Source: Chrysophaeum taylorii
Taxonomy: Eukaryota; Sar; Pelagophyceae; Pelagomonadales; Pelagomonadaceae
Assembly (NCBI GenBank): GCA_029834535.1
Contig: JAQMWT010000574.1
Coordinates: forward strand, 90,134 to 154,133
Reading direction: 5' to 3'
DNA: 64,000 bases
The notes under the pieces are model-generated. The model saw nothing but the letters and a program-made list of their open reading frames with translations, was not told the origin of the DNA and ran no database searches. Below are positions 28,723 to 38,980 of the stretch, one piece after another. Made by a program: the position numbers and the translations under genes. How positions within the stretch are numbered: the first letter of the stretch is position 1; every line of letters starts with the position of its first letter.

Positions 28723-30798
28723 ATGTCCGGCGCCGAGTTCGCCGTGCCACTGTTGGTGGCGCACAAGGCATCGTTGTGGGAGAAGCGTGTGGCTATCGGC
28801 ACTGGTCTCGTCGGCGTGCTGGTGGTCGGCGGAGCCGTAACGTGGGGCCGGCCCGGGCCCGCCAACGCGAAGGACCACGACCCGTTCCAAGGCACACTGC
28901 TGCCATTTGTGCACGTCGATGCGCGATTTGGCTTGGACTCGGATGCGTGCGGCGCGGAGAGGTCGCCGTGCCAGAGCTTGGGATGGGCGACGACGCGCGG
29001 CGTCGCGGTATCGGTCGCGTGCGGTCGCTACGAGCTCGGCGATCCTCTGCGGCTGCGAAGCGGGCAGCGCCTCGTCGGAGACGCGTCGTGCGAGACGTGC
29101 ATCTCCGGAGGTATTGAAGTGAGCGGCGCGTGGTCGGACGGCGCGTGGACCGGAACTCTTCCCGACGGGTCGCGGACGCCGCTGATGGTAACTGCGGACG
29201 AGGCTCCGACGCGACGAGCGCGCACGCCCGTTCGCCTGTTTGCTGACTACGACACGGAGGAGGGGTCTTGGGTCGAGTGGGACGAGATCGACGACGCCGT
29301 ATTCTCGCCGCTCCGAGTCCGCCCCGGCATGATGTTGTGCGTCTTCGACGAGTGGACGGCCCCGAGACTCGGGGTCACGAAGATCGAGAGAGATGAGCGT
29401 AAAATTTACGTCGAACCGCGCATCAGGGGCGTCCCGAGGGGCCGGTTTTTCGTCGACGGCGTCGACGCGACGAGCCCGTCGACGACCGAGGTCGAGACGC
29501 CGACGTGGTCCGTCGACGGTTCGTCCCTCGCCATCGTCTCTTCCGAACCGATCGGAGGCCCCGTCATCGCGCACCAGCTCGTTGAACTTGTGGTCCTCGA
29601 AGATGTCGCCGATGTCGCGATCGAGAACGTTGTGTTCGAGCACGCCGACGTCGACGTCTCGTGCCTCGACGTCGCGCCGACTTACTGCGACTTCCAAGCC
29701 GCGAGCTTTCTGGAGACGGCCGCGTTCCGAATCGAAAACGCGACGCGCGTCTCGCTGACCGACGTGACGATCCGCCACGTCGGCGGATACGCGCTGTGGG
29801 TCGGCAAGAACGCGAGCGACGTCGAGATCTCGCGCCTCCGCGCGACAGACCTCGGCGCGGGCGCCGTGCGCGTCGGCGCCCCCAACCACGGCATGGTGAA
29901 CCACTGGCAAGCAGCCCGGGATGTCGCCGTCCTGTCGTCCGATCTCACAGATGGCGGAACTTGGTGGATGGAGGGCGTCGGCGTCCTCGTCCAACAAGCG
30001 TCGCGCGTTGCGGTCCTCGACAACCGCGTCGAGCGATTCCGATACACGGGCATCTCTGTCGGCTGGACCTGGGATTGGTCGGAGACGCCTCCGGCCTATC
30101 ACCTGATCGCCAACAACTACGTTTCCGACATTTCGATGAAGACGCTCTCCGACCTCGGGGGGATCTACGCGCTCGGAAACCTACGAGGTACCGTTGTCTC
30201 GAACAACACCATCAAAAACGTCGACAGCTACGACTACAGTGCCAATCATGGCATCTACTTGGACCAAGCGACGAGCCACGCCAGGTTCGAATACAACCTG
30301 GTCCACCACATTCAGTGCGACGGCATCTTCGTGCACTGGGGGGTCAACAACACGTTGGACAACAACGTCCTCGCCGACCTCAACCCCCAAAACCAGTCGG
30401 ATTGCGTTCAATACGGCGCCGTTCGCACATCTCTTGTCTCGGGCGGCTGCGACACTTCCAATGGGGACACCCTCTCGTGCGTCGACTTTCGCTTCACGCG
30501 CAACATCGTCTACGTCGACTTCGTCAACGATCACCAGCCAACCATCTATGGCCTCACGCCGTACGTCAACTCGACCTTTGATCACAACGTCTACTTCAAT
30601 CGCGCCAACCTTTCGTTGCATTTCCCGCCCAACAACGAGCCCTTCGCCGCTTGGCAAACCACCTACTCCCACGACTTGCATTCCCTCGTCGCGGACCCGC
30701 GGTTCGTCGACCCCGCCACCTGCGACTATCGCCTCTCGTCGGACTCGCCCGCGCGCGACCTTGGTATCGCCTCGCTCGAGGTTCCCGGCCGATGTTGA
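28723..30798 (+). CDS. Membrane-anchored right-handed beta-helix protein (polysaccharide lyase/epimerase-like)
   Basis: A single exon of 691 residues from ATG 28723. An N-terminal anchor (IGTGLVGVLVVGGAVTWG, residues about 22-42) suggests a type II secretory protein. The body starts with FVHVDARFGLDSDACGAERS, like the opening of pectate-lyase-superfamily proteins, and then has many short strands rich in V, I and N (for example GGTWWMEGVGVLVQQASRV, DNRVERFRYTGISVGW, SNNTIKNVDSYDYSANHGIY, NNTLDNNVLADLN), the parallel beta-helix ladder. Such proteins bind, cleave or epimerise polysaccharides. No diagnostic catalytic triad is assigned. The sequence is intact. Confidence 0.75.
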   Translation: MSGAEFAVPLLVAHKASLWEKRVAIGTGLVGVLVVGGAVTWGRPGPANAKDHDPFQGTLLPFVHVDARFGLDSDACGAERSPCQSLGWATTRGVAVSVACGRYELGDPLRLRSGQRLVGDASCETCISGGIEVSGAWSDGAWTGTLPDGSRTPLMVTADEAPTRRARTPVRLFADYDTEEGSWVEWDEIDDAVFSPLRVRPGMMLCVFDEWTAPRLGVTKIERDERKIYVEPRIRGVPRGRFFVDGVDATSPSTTEVETPTWSVDGSSLAIVSSEPIGGPVIAHQLVELVVLEDVADVAIENVVFEHADVDVSCLDVAPTYCDFQAASFLETAAFRIENATRVSLTDVTIRHVGGYALWVGKNASDVEISRLRATDLGAGAVRVGAPNHGMVNHWQAARDVAVLSSDLTDGGTWWMEGVGVLVQQASRVAVLDNRVERFRYTGISVGWTWDWSETPPAYHLIANNYVSDISMKTLSDLGGIYALGNLRGTVVSNNTIKNVDSYDYSANHGIYLDQATSHARFEYNLVHHIQCDGIFVHWGVNNTLDNNVLADLNPQNQSDCVQYGAVRTSLVSGGCDTSNGDTLSCVDFRFTRNIVYVDFVNDHQPTIYGLTPYVNSTFDHNVYFNRANLSLHFPPNNEPFAAWQTTYSHDLHSLVADPRFVDPATCDYRLSSDSPARDLGIASLEVPGRC

Positions 30799-31653
30799 TC
30801 CTCCGGCTCCTCCTCGTCCTTTCCACCACTCAGCGCCTCCCTACTCGATGATGCACACCATCGCCGCCGCCGCCGCGTTCCTGACACTAGAGGAGATGCG
30901 AGGCGTTCGTCTCCAGTGCTCGAGTTGTCGTCCCACTCCATCCGTTGCATTGGACTCTTCGCCGAAGTGACTGTGCCCCGCCGTGAGCCACCTGCTAGTT
31001 AGTACCCCAGGGTGCGCGGCACGCGGAGACTCGGGAGCCTGTCGGACGGTCAACGAGACGGCATCTTCCTGAGTGCGGTGGTCTGCCAAACTTTGTGTTT
31101 GACGACCTGCCTGGTCTGTCTAGGATGCTGTCGTTTTCTAACGTGTTATTAGCGCGTTGTGCGGGGTCCAACTCCTGAGCGCCAGCTCCTCTCTTGGCGC
31201 TACTAGCGCCCCCTTTTCGGCCCGCCCGCCTTCTAGGGGAAAGATTCTCCAAAAGGTCGCTGAGTGATAGTTCTTCTCTTTTCCTCTGCGATCCACCAGA
31301 GCCTTGGAGTTGCTTGCTTTATTAGTTCCCGCCCCCACACCACCGTGTCCGAGGACAGTGCCTGGGGTTGGAATTCCAGTGCCTGTACATATGAACAGCT
31401 CAACATATAGTTCATCCGAGCTATAGCTCACTTTGGAGCCCAAGGGACGTGCATCGTTGGTGGTAGCACGATACGCTCCTTTTGCTTTCTCCTACATTCC
31501 GCACCTCTCTTGCGCCCCCTCCCCAACATGAGGTCTTTTTGCTGTTCTCAACATGCTTCTCTCTGCGTTTCCGCTTCTCCCTGCCGTCGCCCGTCTGCTT
31601 TGCCTTGTTTGCTTTCTGCTTCGCCGTCCTCTGCGGTCGTCTTTAGACTTCTA
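30799..31653. other. Spacer with diverged dispersed repeat
   Basis: No gene. Bases about 31275-31335 resemble 53700-53765 (shared blocks CCTCTGCGATC, GAGCCT, GGAGTTGC, AGTTCC/AATTCC), a low-identity dispersed repeat. Confidence 0.4.
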
Positions 31654-31721
31654 TCCTAACTACTAATCGACAGATGTTTGTCTGTTTGTTTGTTTGTTTG
31701 TTTGTTTGTTTGTCTGTCTGT

Positions 31722-31760
31722 CTTTAAATGTCGACTGCTAAGAGGGGGGGGTGTGTGTGG
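31722..31760 (+). repeat. GTCGACTGC element, left-arm copy
   Basis: TTTAAATGTCGACTGCTAAG followed by a G-run and TGTGTGTGG. Preceded by GTC as in the solo copies, but not flanked by a direct duplication; its inverted mate is at 35404-35442. Confidence 0.85.
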
Positions 31761-31844
31761 GGAGCATGAAGGTCTGTCCCACGATTTAGGGTAAGGATCA
31801 GGTAGGCGCGAGAGTAAGGATCAGGTAGGCGCGAGAGCCAGAGA

Positions 31845-32406
31845 GTGATCCACCAAGCCGTCTACGGCGACCTCGCAGACTATTTCCACGACCCGCGGCG
31901 GCGGCTCTTTCAGCGCGCCATTCTCACGCCCCGTCGAATCGATGTTGTCGATGCTGACAACGCGCGCATGACCGCGGCCTTTTTTTCCCGGAGACGAGGC
32001 GTCGGAGTTCTTTTCGGCCGACTAGGTTGGGTCGGAAGACGACGCCTCGCTCTTTACAGTCGAGTTTTCGACTCCCTGACAACCAACGGCATGCTGACTT
32101 TGAGCGCGAGCTTAAGGTCTTCGCAACCTCGACCCGTCGCACGGCCACTGCAACGGTACCAGATACATGATCGATCGTGTCGTGTCACCGAGGCTCCTCC
32201 AACCTGTATCCCTTAAGGCCCGCCGACGCCAAACGATCACCAAGAGCCAGGGCCAGACGCTCCGCGAGGTCGGCGTCCTCTCGCCCAAGCCCGTCTTCTG
32301 TCACGTCCAGCTCTACGTGGCTCTCTGTCGATCGGCAACCCCGGGGATATGCTCTTCTGAGTCGACGACTCCACCCTACCCCACACGTGCTACGCAATAC
32401 CTATAA
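31845..32406 (+). pseudogene. PIF1-like helicase C-terminal fragment, left arm
   Basis: Frame 1 gives DLADYFHDPRRRLFQRAIL followed by TPRRIDVVDADNARM, as in PIF1/Helitron-type helicases. The other frame (from about 32167) gives IDRVVSPRLLQ, then TITKSQGQTLREVGVL and HVQLYVALCR, which are helicase motifs V and VI (TxxKSQGxT and YVALSR). The serine of YVALSR is cysteine. Frame changes near 32160 make it non-functional as read. Confidence 0.75.
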
Positions 32407-33342
32407 GCCCCCTCCCGGCGTCTACACGCGCACTGTAAGTGAACTTACTGGGACCAGGTGAACTTACTGGGGTTTTTAGAGTAAAGGGTTTTTAGAGTAA
32501 ACTCAAAGGTTGGCGGCGCGTGCGGATCGAAGCAGCTTGGATTGGCGGAGGCGAGAGCGACGAGCTCAAAGGAGTTGGTGTGAGCTAGGTGAACTTACTG
32601 ACCAGGTGAACTTATATGAAACTTACTGGGAACAGGTGAAAATGCTGGGGTTAGAGATTGGGACTAGGTGAACTTACTGGCCTGTACTTGTCCTTTTTGT
32701 TTTTCTGTTCCTTTAGAAAAACATCCATTCTGGATCTTTGATCCTGGGATCGACTGGGAGTTGCTGACCATAAAAATAATCATAATCCAGAAAAGGGGGG
32801 TACGGCGAAAAAAGTAAATGCATTTTGCACCACGTATTACTTTGATATGATTCATATATCGGCTACGTGCACGCAACAGAACTTGTCAGAAGGAGGGGGG
32901 GAACTCCTAGTGTGTCACAAGAGTCGTGCTCCTTATTGCAGAGAGGTAGTTTACGCAGGTACTTTGCTGTACTTTGCCCCTGATGCACTTAAAAATCCGT
33001 CTAGACTGCTTTTCATCCTTGCCCCTGTTTTCTTTGCTACCTACGAGTCTGTAAACGACTCCCTGCCAGTATAAAAGCTAGGAGACTAGGAGACGAAAGC
33101 TCATCTGTAAGAGCACACCTCCCGCAAGTAGCATGCGATGCGGCGAATTTCTTGTTCGGTCTTAGACCGCTCGCTTTCTCTCGACATCCTTCGCACCTGG
33201 AACCATGAGAACGTATAAGCGCATGTCCTGATGTTCCTTTTCACCTGGTTCCGGAGCTACAGAATTAGGGCCGGCGCGGCAGGGCCTTTGGTTGAGAAAC
33301 TATATAGCATATAGAAACTTTATATCACAGCAGCCACACGCA

Positions 33343-33420
33343 GCGCAAGTCCACTCCGAATACCTCGCTCACGCCCGCGGCATCGACGCCATCATCCCCC
33401 AGCCGGGTACAGCACCCACA
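33343..33420. repeat. 78-bp direct repeat, copy 1
   Basis: Near-exact match to 34852-34930, starting CGCAGCGCAAGTCCACTCCG and ending in GGGTACAGCACC. It lies in the spacer between the arms, followed at once by a variant of the GTCGACTGC element. Confidence 0.85.
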
Positions 33421-33457
33421 CGCACCCCCCCCCTGTTAGCATTCGACCTTTTAAAAC
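33421..33457 (-). repeat. GTCGACTGC element, diverged copy
   Basis: Complement reads TTTTAAAAGGTCGAATGC, TAACA, G-run, TGCGTGTGGGTGC. A diverged family member at the centre of the fold-back element. Confidence 0.6.
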
Positions 33458-34074
33458 AGAGCGTTCAAGTCAGAAGCGCTTCGAGATGAAGGTTCGCCTG
33501 CGCAGGCGATGGCGACGCCTTCGGCGTGGCGGAGCGCAAGCGGGACGGCGAGGCGCGGGTTCGGGTCGGCGATGGGCGGCGAGTGGTCTCCCGCCTCGCC
33601 GACCGCTGGGAATAATTTATTTTTGACTTTATTTTTGATTCTTTCCATCTTTCTCTCCTTATCAAAATTTAATACCTCTGTTAATACCTCAAACTAGACA
33701 AGGATCAATCGCAGATTAAATAAAACAAGTGCAGGCCAGTAAGTTCACCTAGTCCCAATCTCTAACCCCAGTAAGTTCACCTAGTCCCAATCTCTAACCC
33801 CAGTAAGTTCACCTGGTCCCAGTAAGTTTCATATAAGTTCACCTGGTCAGTAAGTTCACCTAGCTCCAACCAACTCCTTTGAGCTCGTCGCTCTCGCCTC
33901 CGCCAATCTAAGCTGCTTTGGTCCGCACGCGCCGCCAACCTTTGAGTTTACTCTAAAAACCCTTTACTCTGAAAACCCCAGTATGTTCACCTGGTCCCAG
34001 TTTCACCTGGTCACTCAGTCCACCTAGTCCCAATCTCAAACCCCAGTAAGTTCACGTGGTCCCAGTAAGTTCAC

Positions 34075-34660
34075 CTATAGTGCGCGTGTAGACCCGGGAG
34101 GGGGCTTATCGGTATTGCGCAGCACGTGTGGGGTAGGGTGGAGTCGTCGACTCAGAAGAGGATATCCTCGGGGTTGCCGATCGACAGAGAGCCACGTAGA
34201 GCTGGACGTGGCAGAAGACGGGCTTCGCCAAGAGGAAGCCGACCTCGCGGGGCGTCTGGCCCTGGCTCTTGTTGATCGTTTGGCGTAGGCGGGCCTTAAG
34301 CGATACAGGTTGGAGGAGCCTCGGTGACAACGACACAATCGATCATGTATCTGGTACCGTTGCAGTGGCCGTGCGACGGGTCGAGGTTGCGAAGACATTA
34401 AGCTCGCGATCAAAGTCATCATGCCGTTGGTTGTCAGGGAGTTGAAAACTCTACTGTAAAGAGCGAGGCGTCGTCTTCCGACCCAGCCTAGTCAGCCGAA
34501 AAGAACTCCGACGCCTCGTCTCCGGGAAAAAACGGCCGCTCTCGTCATGCGCGCGTTGTCAGCATCGACAACATCGTTTCGACGGGGCGTGAGAATGGCG
34601 CGCTGAAAGAGCCGCCGCGGGTCGTGGAAATAGTCTGCGAGGTCGCCGTAAACGGCTTGG
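34075..34660 (-). pseudogene. PIF1-like helicase C-terminal fragment, right arm
   Basis: Inverted copy of the left-arm fragment: SPRLLQPVSLKARLRQ, TINKSQGQTPREVGFLL and HVQLYVALCR on the minus strand. It is slightly closer to the canonical TINKSQGQT than the left copy, with separate mutations, so the two arms have aged independently. Confidence 0.75.
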
Positions 34661-34793
34661 AGGATCACTGTCTGGCTCTCGCGCCTACCTGATCCTTACT
34701 GTCGTGCCTACCTGATCCTTACCCTAAATCGAGGGACAAACACACAGACAGACAGACAGACTCTACGACATCAAAGCCCTCGCTTGGGGTTCG

Positions 34794-35321
34794 TTGTACA
34801 CCGCCCACGCCCTCCATCCCTCCCACCCGTCGCCTGTCGATCGGCGCGCAGCGCAAGTCCACTCCGAATACCTCGCTCACGCCCGCGGCATCGACGCCAT
34901 CATCCCCCAGCCGGGTACAGCACCACCGCCCGGCTTCTTGGGCCCTGTCGAACAGCGGCTACGTAGCTACGGCACCGTCGCCGGCCTCGTCTTTGGTGCC
35001 TTCGGTGAGGCCAGCGCGGCGTGCCACGCTCTCGCCCAAACATGCGCAGAGCGCATCGCTGCGCGAACCTGGGTGACAAGCGGCTGCGCCAACTTCACAG
35101 AGGCAAAGGCAGCCCAAACTCGCCGCATCTACCGTGAGTGGGGGATCGCCAACGCATTAGGCCGGGCTCGCTGTGCCCTCACTGCCCTCACCCATGTCGC
35201 CGCCGCGGGGAACCCCACAGCAGGACGTCACCCTTCGTCGCACATACGTCCGGCGGCAGCATGCGTACGACCTACGGGCGGGGCCCGTCCTCTCTTCGCC
35301 TGCCCCACGCCTCGGCGATGA
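34794..35321 (+). other. Transposon-type coding remnant in the right-arm extra sequence
   Basis: An open stretch of about 175 codons reading HSEYLAHARGIDAIIPQPGT, then FLGPVEQRLRSYGTVAGLVF, GAFGEASAACHALA and RRIYREWGIANALGRARCA. I recognise the style, a 'LVFGAFGEAS' block seen in predicted proteins near retroelements of algae, but cannot name the domain. The first 78 bp duplicate 33343-33420. Confidence 0.5.
34852..34930. repeat. 78-bp direct repeat, copy 2
   Basis: Second copy of 33343-33420, within the coding-like stretch above. The copy at 33343 looks like a fragment of this longer unit. Confidence 0.85.
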
Positions 35322-35403
35322 CCCCGACTAGGTCCCGCGTACTTATCTCCGCCCGTCAGGCACATCCCTCATACCCCACAAACCCACCCACATCCTTCAT
35401 GCT

Positions 35404-35442
35404 CCCCACACACACCCCCCTCTTAGCAGTCGACATTTAAAG
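35404..35442 (-). repeat. GTCGACTGC element, right-arm copy
   Basis: Complement of the 31722 copy with a slightly shorter G-run. Confidence 0.85.
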
Positions 35443-35686
35443 ACAGACACACAAACATCTGTCGATTAGTAGTTAGGACACAAATCTTGTGTCTTTTTTG
35501 GCACAAGTTCGGAGAGACCGATCGTTTTGATTCAACCAAGGTGATATAAATTACTGGGGAAGAAACCTAAACCTCCTTTGGAAGCAAAACACAAACGTCA
35601 GTCATTCTGCGACAACAATTACGAAGGATCGACCTGTGGGTGGAGGCTGCATGGAGCCCTCAGCTTCATGGTACTAAGTCGCGACC

Positions 35687-36887
35687 GTGCTGGCGTTGAA
35701 TGGGGCGTACGTCGCCTCGGCTTTCGTTGCGTGTCGCATCCACTTTGCGCGCCGTCCACGATCGGATGAACCAGGGTGCCCGTCGTGGCCGCCGGGCTCC
35801 AAGGTGCCATTTGGAGTGTCCGACAAGGCGCTCAACATGGACCACCATTACTTAAGCTTCGCTTCACTCTTGTGGTGCTACTACTTTGTGTTGCCTAACG
35901 TGGCGACGGGTGCCATCATGGGCTACACGCGACTGCGCGTTCGCAAGTGCCTCGCGTGCTGGCGAAGCGACAGCAGTGACGAGGAGGCAAAAAGCTTGGT
36001 TGCTAGGCTTCTTCTCGACATTGTCGGTCCTGAGTATACATCTGACGACGCTGGAGCATCACGTCGCCGTGTTCAGTTTCCCCGAGTTGGGGTTTCTCGA
36101 CCGCGAGGGCAACTTTAAGACCGCAAAGAGCATGGTTATTGAGGTTGACGCGAAACATCGACTGATGCTGACCGCGCGACTCGACAATAGCGAGCTCACG
36201 CCGAGCGAGTGTCTCATCCTGTTGTGGTTCTATGCGGTATCGGCAGCGCACTCCAAGGTCTATGCTGCAGCTGGCTGGGGCCAGGACATCGACTCGCGCG
36301 ACCCAGTCGTCCCGCGCAATGCCACTTGTTGTATTTTCTACAATTTTTTGGGATACACTCGCTTTCACCATTTAAACGGCTGGTTGCACGACTTGGGCGC
36401 ATTTAAGAACTCGTACTCGGGATTTCAGCGTGTTGTTGATCACGGCACTTGGCTCGGTATTTGTTCGCACGCCAACATCGCGCTACTTGCTCCTGACTCT
36501 GAAGTCGTCGACTTTATTATCAAGCTCCGGCAGTATTTTCTCATTAATTTCCGCCACTTGACGCCGGACACGTCCAGAATGGATCCCGAGGGCCACTTTG
36601 TCTCCAGTGTTCTACATGGGATAGACCATTACGTGGGGACGAGGATCATGATCAACCCACTCTGCTTAGACGTACAACATCCTGAATTTGGCGCCATGGC
36701 TGAAATCGGCCGCTACGTTCGCGCTTGCTTCGTCGATGACATCCCTGCTCTCCTGTTCTCCACGCGTTACTCGCATTTCCAAGGCACTCATCCGTTCTAC
36801 GCACGTGTGTACGCGTATGCCCGAAAACTCAACCCCGAGCTCAAAATTACCTCGACACCTGTATCATCAAGTAGACCATACCCTTAA
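35687..36887 (+). CDS. Uncharacterised membrane protein, at least two exons, start uncertain
   Basis: Two frames join through a 37-nt intron (35947-35983; a 40-nt version ending at 35986 also fits): TRLRVRK runs into RQKAWLLGFFSTLSVLSIHL. The N-terminal part has a helix (YLSFASLLWCYYFVLPNVA); a second follows the splice. The long C-terminal part includes CCIFYNFLGYTRFHHLNGWL, NSYSGFQRVVDHGTWLGIC and LHGIDHYVGTRIMINPLCL. The first in-frame ATG is at 35837, but coding-like sequence (GAYVASAFVACRIHFARRP) extends upstream without an ATG, so an earlier exon is likely. I do not recognise the family. Confidence 0.55.
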
Positions 36888-37979
36888 TATTTTCGAAGCC
36901 CTGTGTATGACCACGCCTAGAATCTCGAACTAGATCTCGCAGTCCACCTCGACACCTACGTCATCAACCAACCAGCCAGGCGAGCGCCCCCCCCGCCCAG
37001 GCACCACCTATAATAAAGAAGGCCGTCGAGATAGTTTCCCAGAAAAATAACTATGCTTTGAAGCGTGTATCCAGAGTTATTTATTTTGGCGGGCAGCAGC
37101 GCGCTAAGGATGTTGTTTCCATCAGCACTCTCTAGGCTAGGGTCCGCGGATCATGATTGCTTTTCGGGTTTCTAGTAACGTGACGAAGCGAGCATGGGGC
37201 CAGCTGGCATGTGACGCCGGGTTAAAGAGCGAGCTGGCCAAGAGAACGGCAGATGGGATATGGGGGACGGTCTAACGAGCGTGACTTCTTCTTCATTGAA
37301 AGTCACGCGTATAGCACGGGACTAAACGCAACTCGTAGCACAAGGTCTATCCACGCTCAGCGAACCTAGCGACACAAGCTCAACGCCCCCCCCGCCGCCA
37401 GATACTCGACATTAATAGGGCAACGCATTTGGTCCCGCGTGGTTAGGTATCGAGCCATCCACATCCTAGGAACGTTACATCGCACAATCGCGTAGGATGG
37501 GGGCCCCTCAGCCTCGAGAATCGACCGCGGCGTTTAAAGAGTAAAGGCCTCGCGAACGAACGAACGAACAAACGAACGAACGTCAAAACTCGCTCGCTCG
37601 CTCGCTTAGCTCTGGGGAACGCCCTAATTGGACCGAGGAACAAAGGGGGCGACATAAGAACTCATCCAAAGGGGAAGGGGGGGGGGGTCGTCGCGCACGC
37701 GGCTGCGCCTGGTCTCCATAAGGCACAAAGAATGTCGACATTGCCCGCGCGGCGCGATGTGTCGTTGCGGTTTTGATGATCGATCCGGGATGTGGTAGGG
37801 ACGAGGATCGGGGAGCACGTGAGAACAGGAATTCGGGAAAGACGTTACGCGCGTGGAGACTACAAGTTGGGGAGAAGCCCGCAGCAAAGAAGTTTCGCCT
37901 TGATTCATCATCACCATCGTCATGATCATCATCAGATTGTGGAGGGCGGCCCCGGGGCGCGCGAAAGGGGGGGGTGTTT
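36888..37979. other. Spacer without recognisable gene
   Basis: Contains a (GAAC)n run at about 37553-37582, a (CGCT)n run next to it and several G/C homopolymers. No coding signal. Confidence 0.45.
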
Positions 37980-38930
37980 TTAAAGGGAGATTGTGGATGA
38001 AGAATCGACATCGTTGGGGGCGGGGGCGGGCCCGAAGGCGGGGGGCGGCATGTCGGTGCTAGGCGGGCGTGGTTGTGTTGCCGCGGCGTTGGCCCCACCA
38101 CCGTGGAGCGGGCTCTCTTCCTGGAGTTCGTCCTCCAGGTCGATGCGGCCGTAGGCGCCGGCCTGGGTGTTTTCGGGGCGCTGACCGGCGCCCTTGCCGG
38201 CCTGGAGTTTACTGGTCATGGTCTTGAGGCTTGTGGTGGCAGACGCGAGGCCAGCGCGCATCGAGCTGCCAACGGACGAAAACATGGACGAGACCGAGGC
38301 CTGCTGCTGCTGCTGCTGCTGCTGCTGTTGGTGCTGCGGTGGCGGGCGGCGATCCAAGTTCGACTGCCTACGCGTCGCGGCGCGCTCGTCGTCGAGGAAG
38401 GCCTCCTGCTGAAGCATGAGCGCGAGCTGCTGGTCGGTCGTCTCGTGGTCGTTGCGGAGCGAGCTAGGGACGCAGAGAAAGTCCGTTGGGAGATCGACCC
38501 GGCGGCCGCGTCCACGGGAGGCAGGCTGGTTTACGGGCTGGAGCGGTTCGGGGATGGCGGCGTTGAATCGCTGCCCGGGCTCGACGCCAGGCGGAATCGC
38601 TACAACAAACGTTCGGCCGTCGTGCGACATCCGCATCGTTTCGCCAGGGCTAGCGCCGGGCGGCACTAGCACAGAGACAACACCACCGGTGTCGCTAGGC
38701 TGCGGGGCCGGCATCGCGACTTCGCTCTCCGCGACTGCCGGCCGCCGCGCGCTGCGTTGTGCCTTCCATGCTTCGGGCGAGCCCGCCGCGAGCACTTCGT
38801 CGACGGCCATCTCGGCGTCGTTGCCGCTGCTCTTCAAGATTTCACGCAGCGAAGCCTCGTCCCACCCCTGATCCGCGAACATGGCCTGGAGCGTCGCGAG
38901 AGCCTCGTCTGCTGCTGCTGCTGCTGCCAT
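37980..38930 (-). CDS. CUE-domain (ubiquitin-binding) protein
   Basis: A single exon of 316 residues. Residues about 8-48 (EALATLQAMFADQGWDEASL, then REILKSSGNDAEMAVDEVL) look like a CUE domain, which binds ubiquitin. A short repeat-like beta segment follows (VSVLVPPGASPGETMRM and FVVAIPPGVEPGQRF), then DLPTDFLCVPSSL and DQQLALMLQQEAF, and a polyGln run of ten from a CTG/TTG microsatellite (about 38300-38330). The tail is disordered and Pro-rich. Probable cytosolic adaptor in ubiquitin sorting; that role is inferred. It diverges from the coiled-coil gene with 50 bp between proposed starts. Confidence 0.6.
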   Translation of the reverse strand: MAAAAAADEALATLQAMFADQGWDEASLREILKSSGNDAEMAVDEVLAAGSPEAWKAQRSARRPAVAESEVAMPAPQPSDTGGVVSVLVPPGASPGETMRMSHDGRTFVVAIPPGVEPGQRFNAAIPEPLQPVNQPASRGRGRRVDLPTDFLCVPSSLRNDHETTDQQLALMLQQEAFLDDERAATRRQSNLDRRPPPQHQQQQQQQQQQASVSSMFSSVGSSMRAGLASATTSLKTMTSKLQAGKGAGQRPENTQAGAYGRIDLEDELQEESPLHGGGANAAATQPRPPSTDMPPPAFGPAPAPNDVDSSSTISL

Positions 38931-38980
38931 GGTGGGTGGCCAAGAATCCCTGTCTCCTCCTCTCTCTGCAGAACGTGGGA

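Larger units (their letters stand above)
31654..32697. repeat. Left arm of the long inverted repeat
   Basis: Includes a (TTTG)n run (31681-31712) not matched at full length in the right arm. Inner parts contain repeated GTGAACTTACTGG units (32435-32690), which recur as the complement CCAGTAAGTTCACC at 33735-34080. Confidence 0.8.
31654..35483. mobile_element. Fold-back (long inverted repeat) element with PIF1-helicase remnants
   Basis: Left arm 31654-32697 and right arm 33725-35483 are inverted copies around a spacer of about 1.03 kb. Matching ends: CCTAACTACTAATCGACAG at 31654 and its complement ending at 35483. Next inward in both is TTTAAATGTCGACTGCTAAG with a G-run (31722 and 35442), then GGGGAGCATGAAGG. 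The paired inner ends are GGCCTGTACTTGT (32685) and ACAAGTGCAGGCC (33726). The right arm is about 0.7 kb longer because of extra sequence at about 34745-35395. Both arms encode broken helicase sequence. No clear target duplication was found outside the arms. A pair of helicase-bearing elements in opposite orientation is an alternative. Confidence 0.75.
33725..35483. repeat. Right arm of the long inverted repeat
   Basis: Inverted partner of 31654-32697 with frequent substitutions, a few duplicated CCAGTAAGTTCACCTAGTCCC units (33735-33850) and extra sequence at about 34745-35395. The arms are far from identical, so duplication is not recent. Confidence 0.8.

Noticed and set aside
31741-31760. 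G-run plus TG-run as an interstitial telomere repeat
   Set aside because: The unique TTTAAATGTCGACTGC part is always attached and target duplications flank the solo copies, so transposition explains it better.
32435-34080. Clustered GTGAACTTACTGG units resembling a CRISPR-like array
   Set aside because: Units are unevenly spaced, imperfect and mirrored in the two arms of the fold-back element; the context is eukaryotic.
37553-37600. Tandem GAAC/CGCT runs as a regulatory array
   Set aside because: Ordinary microsatellites like others in the window, not near a supported start codon.
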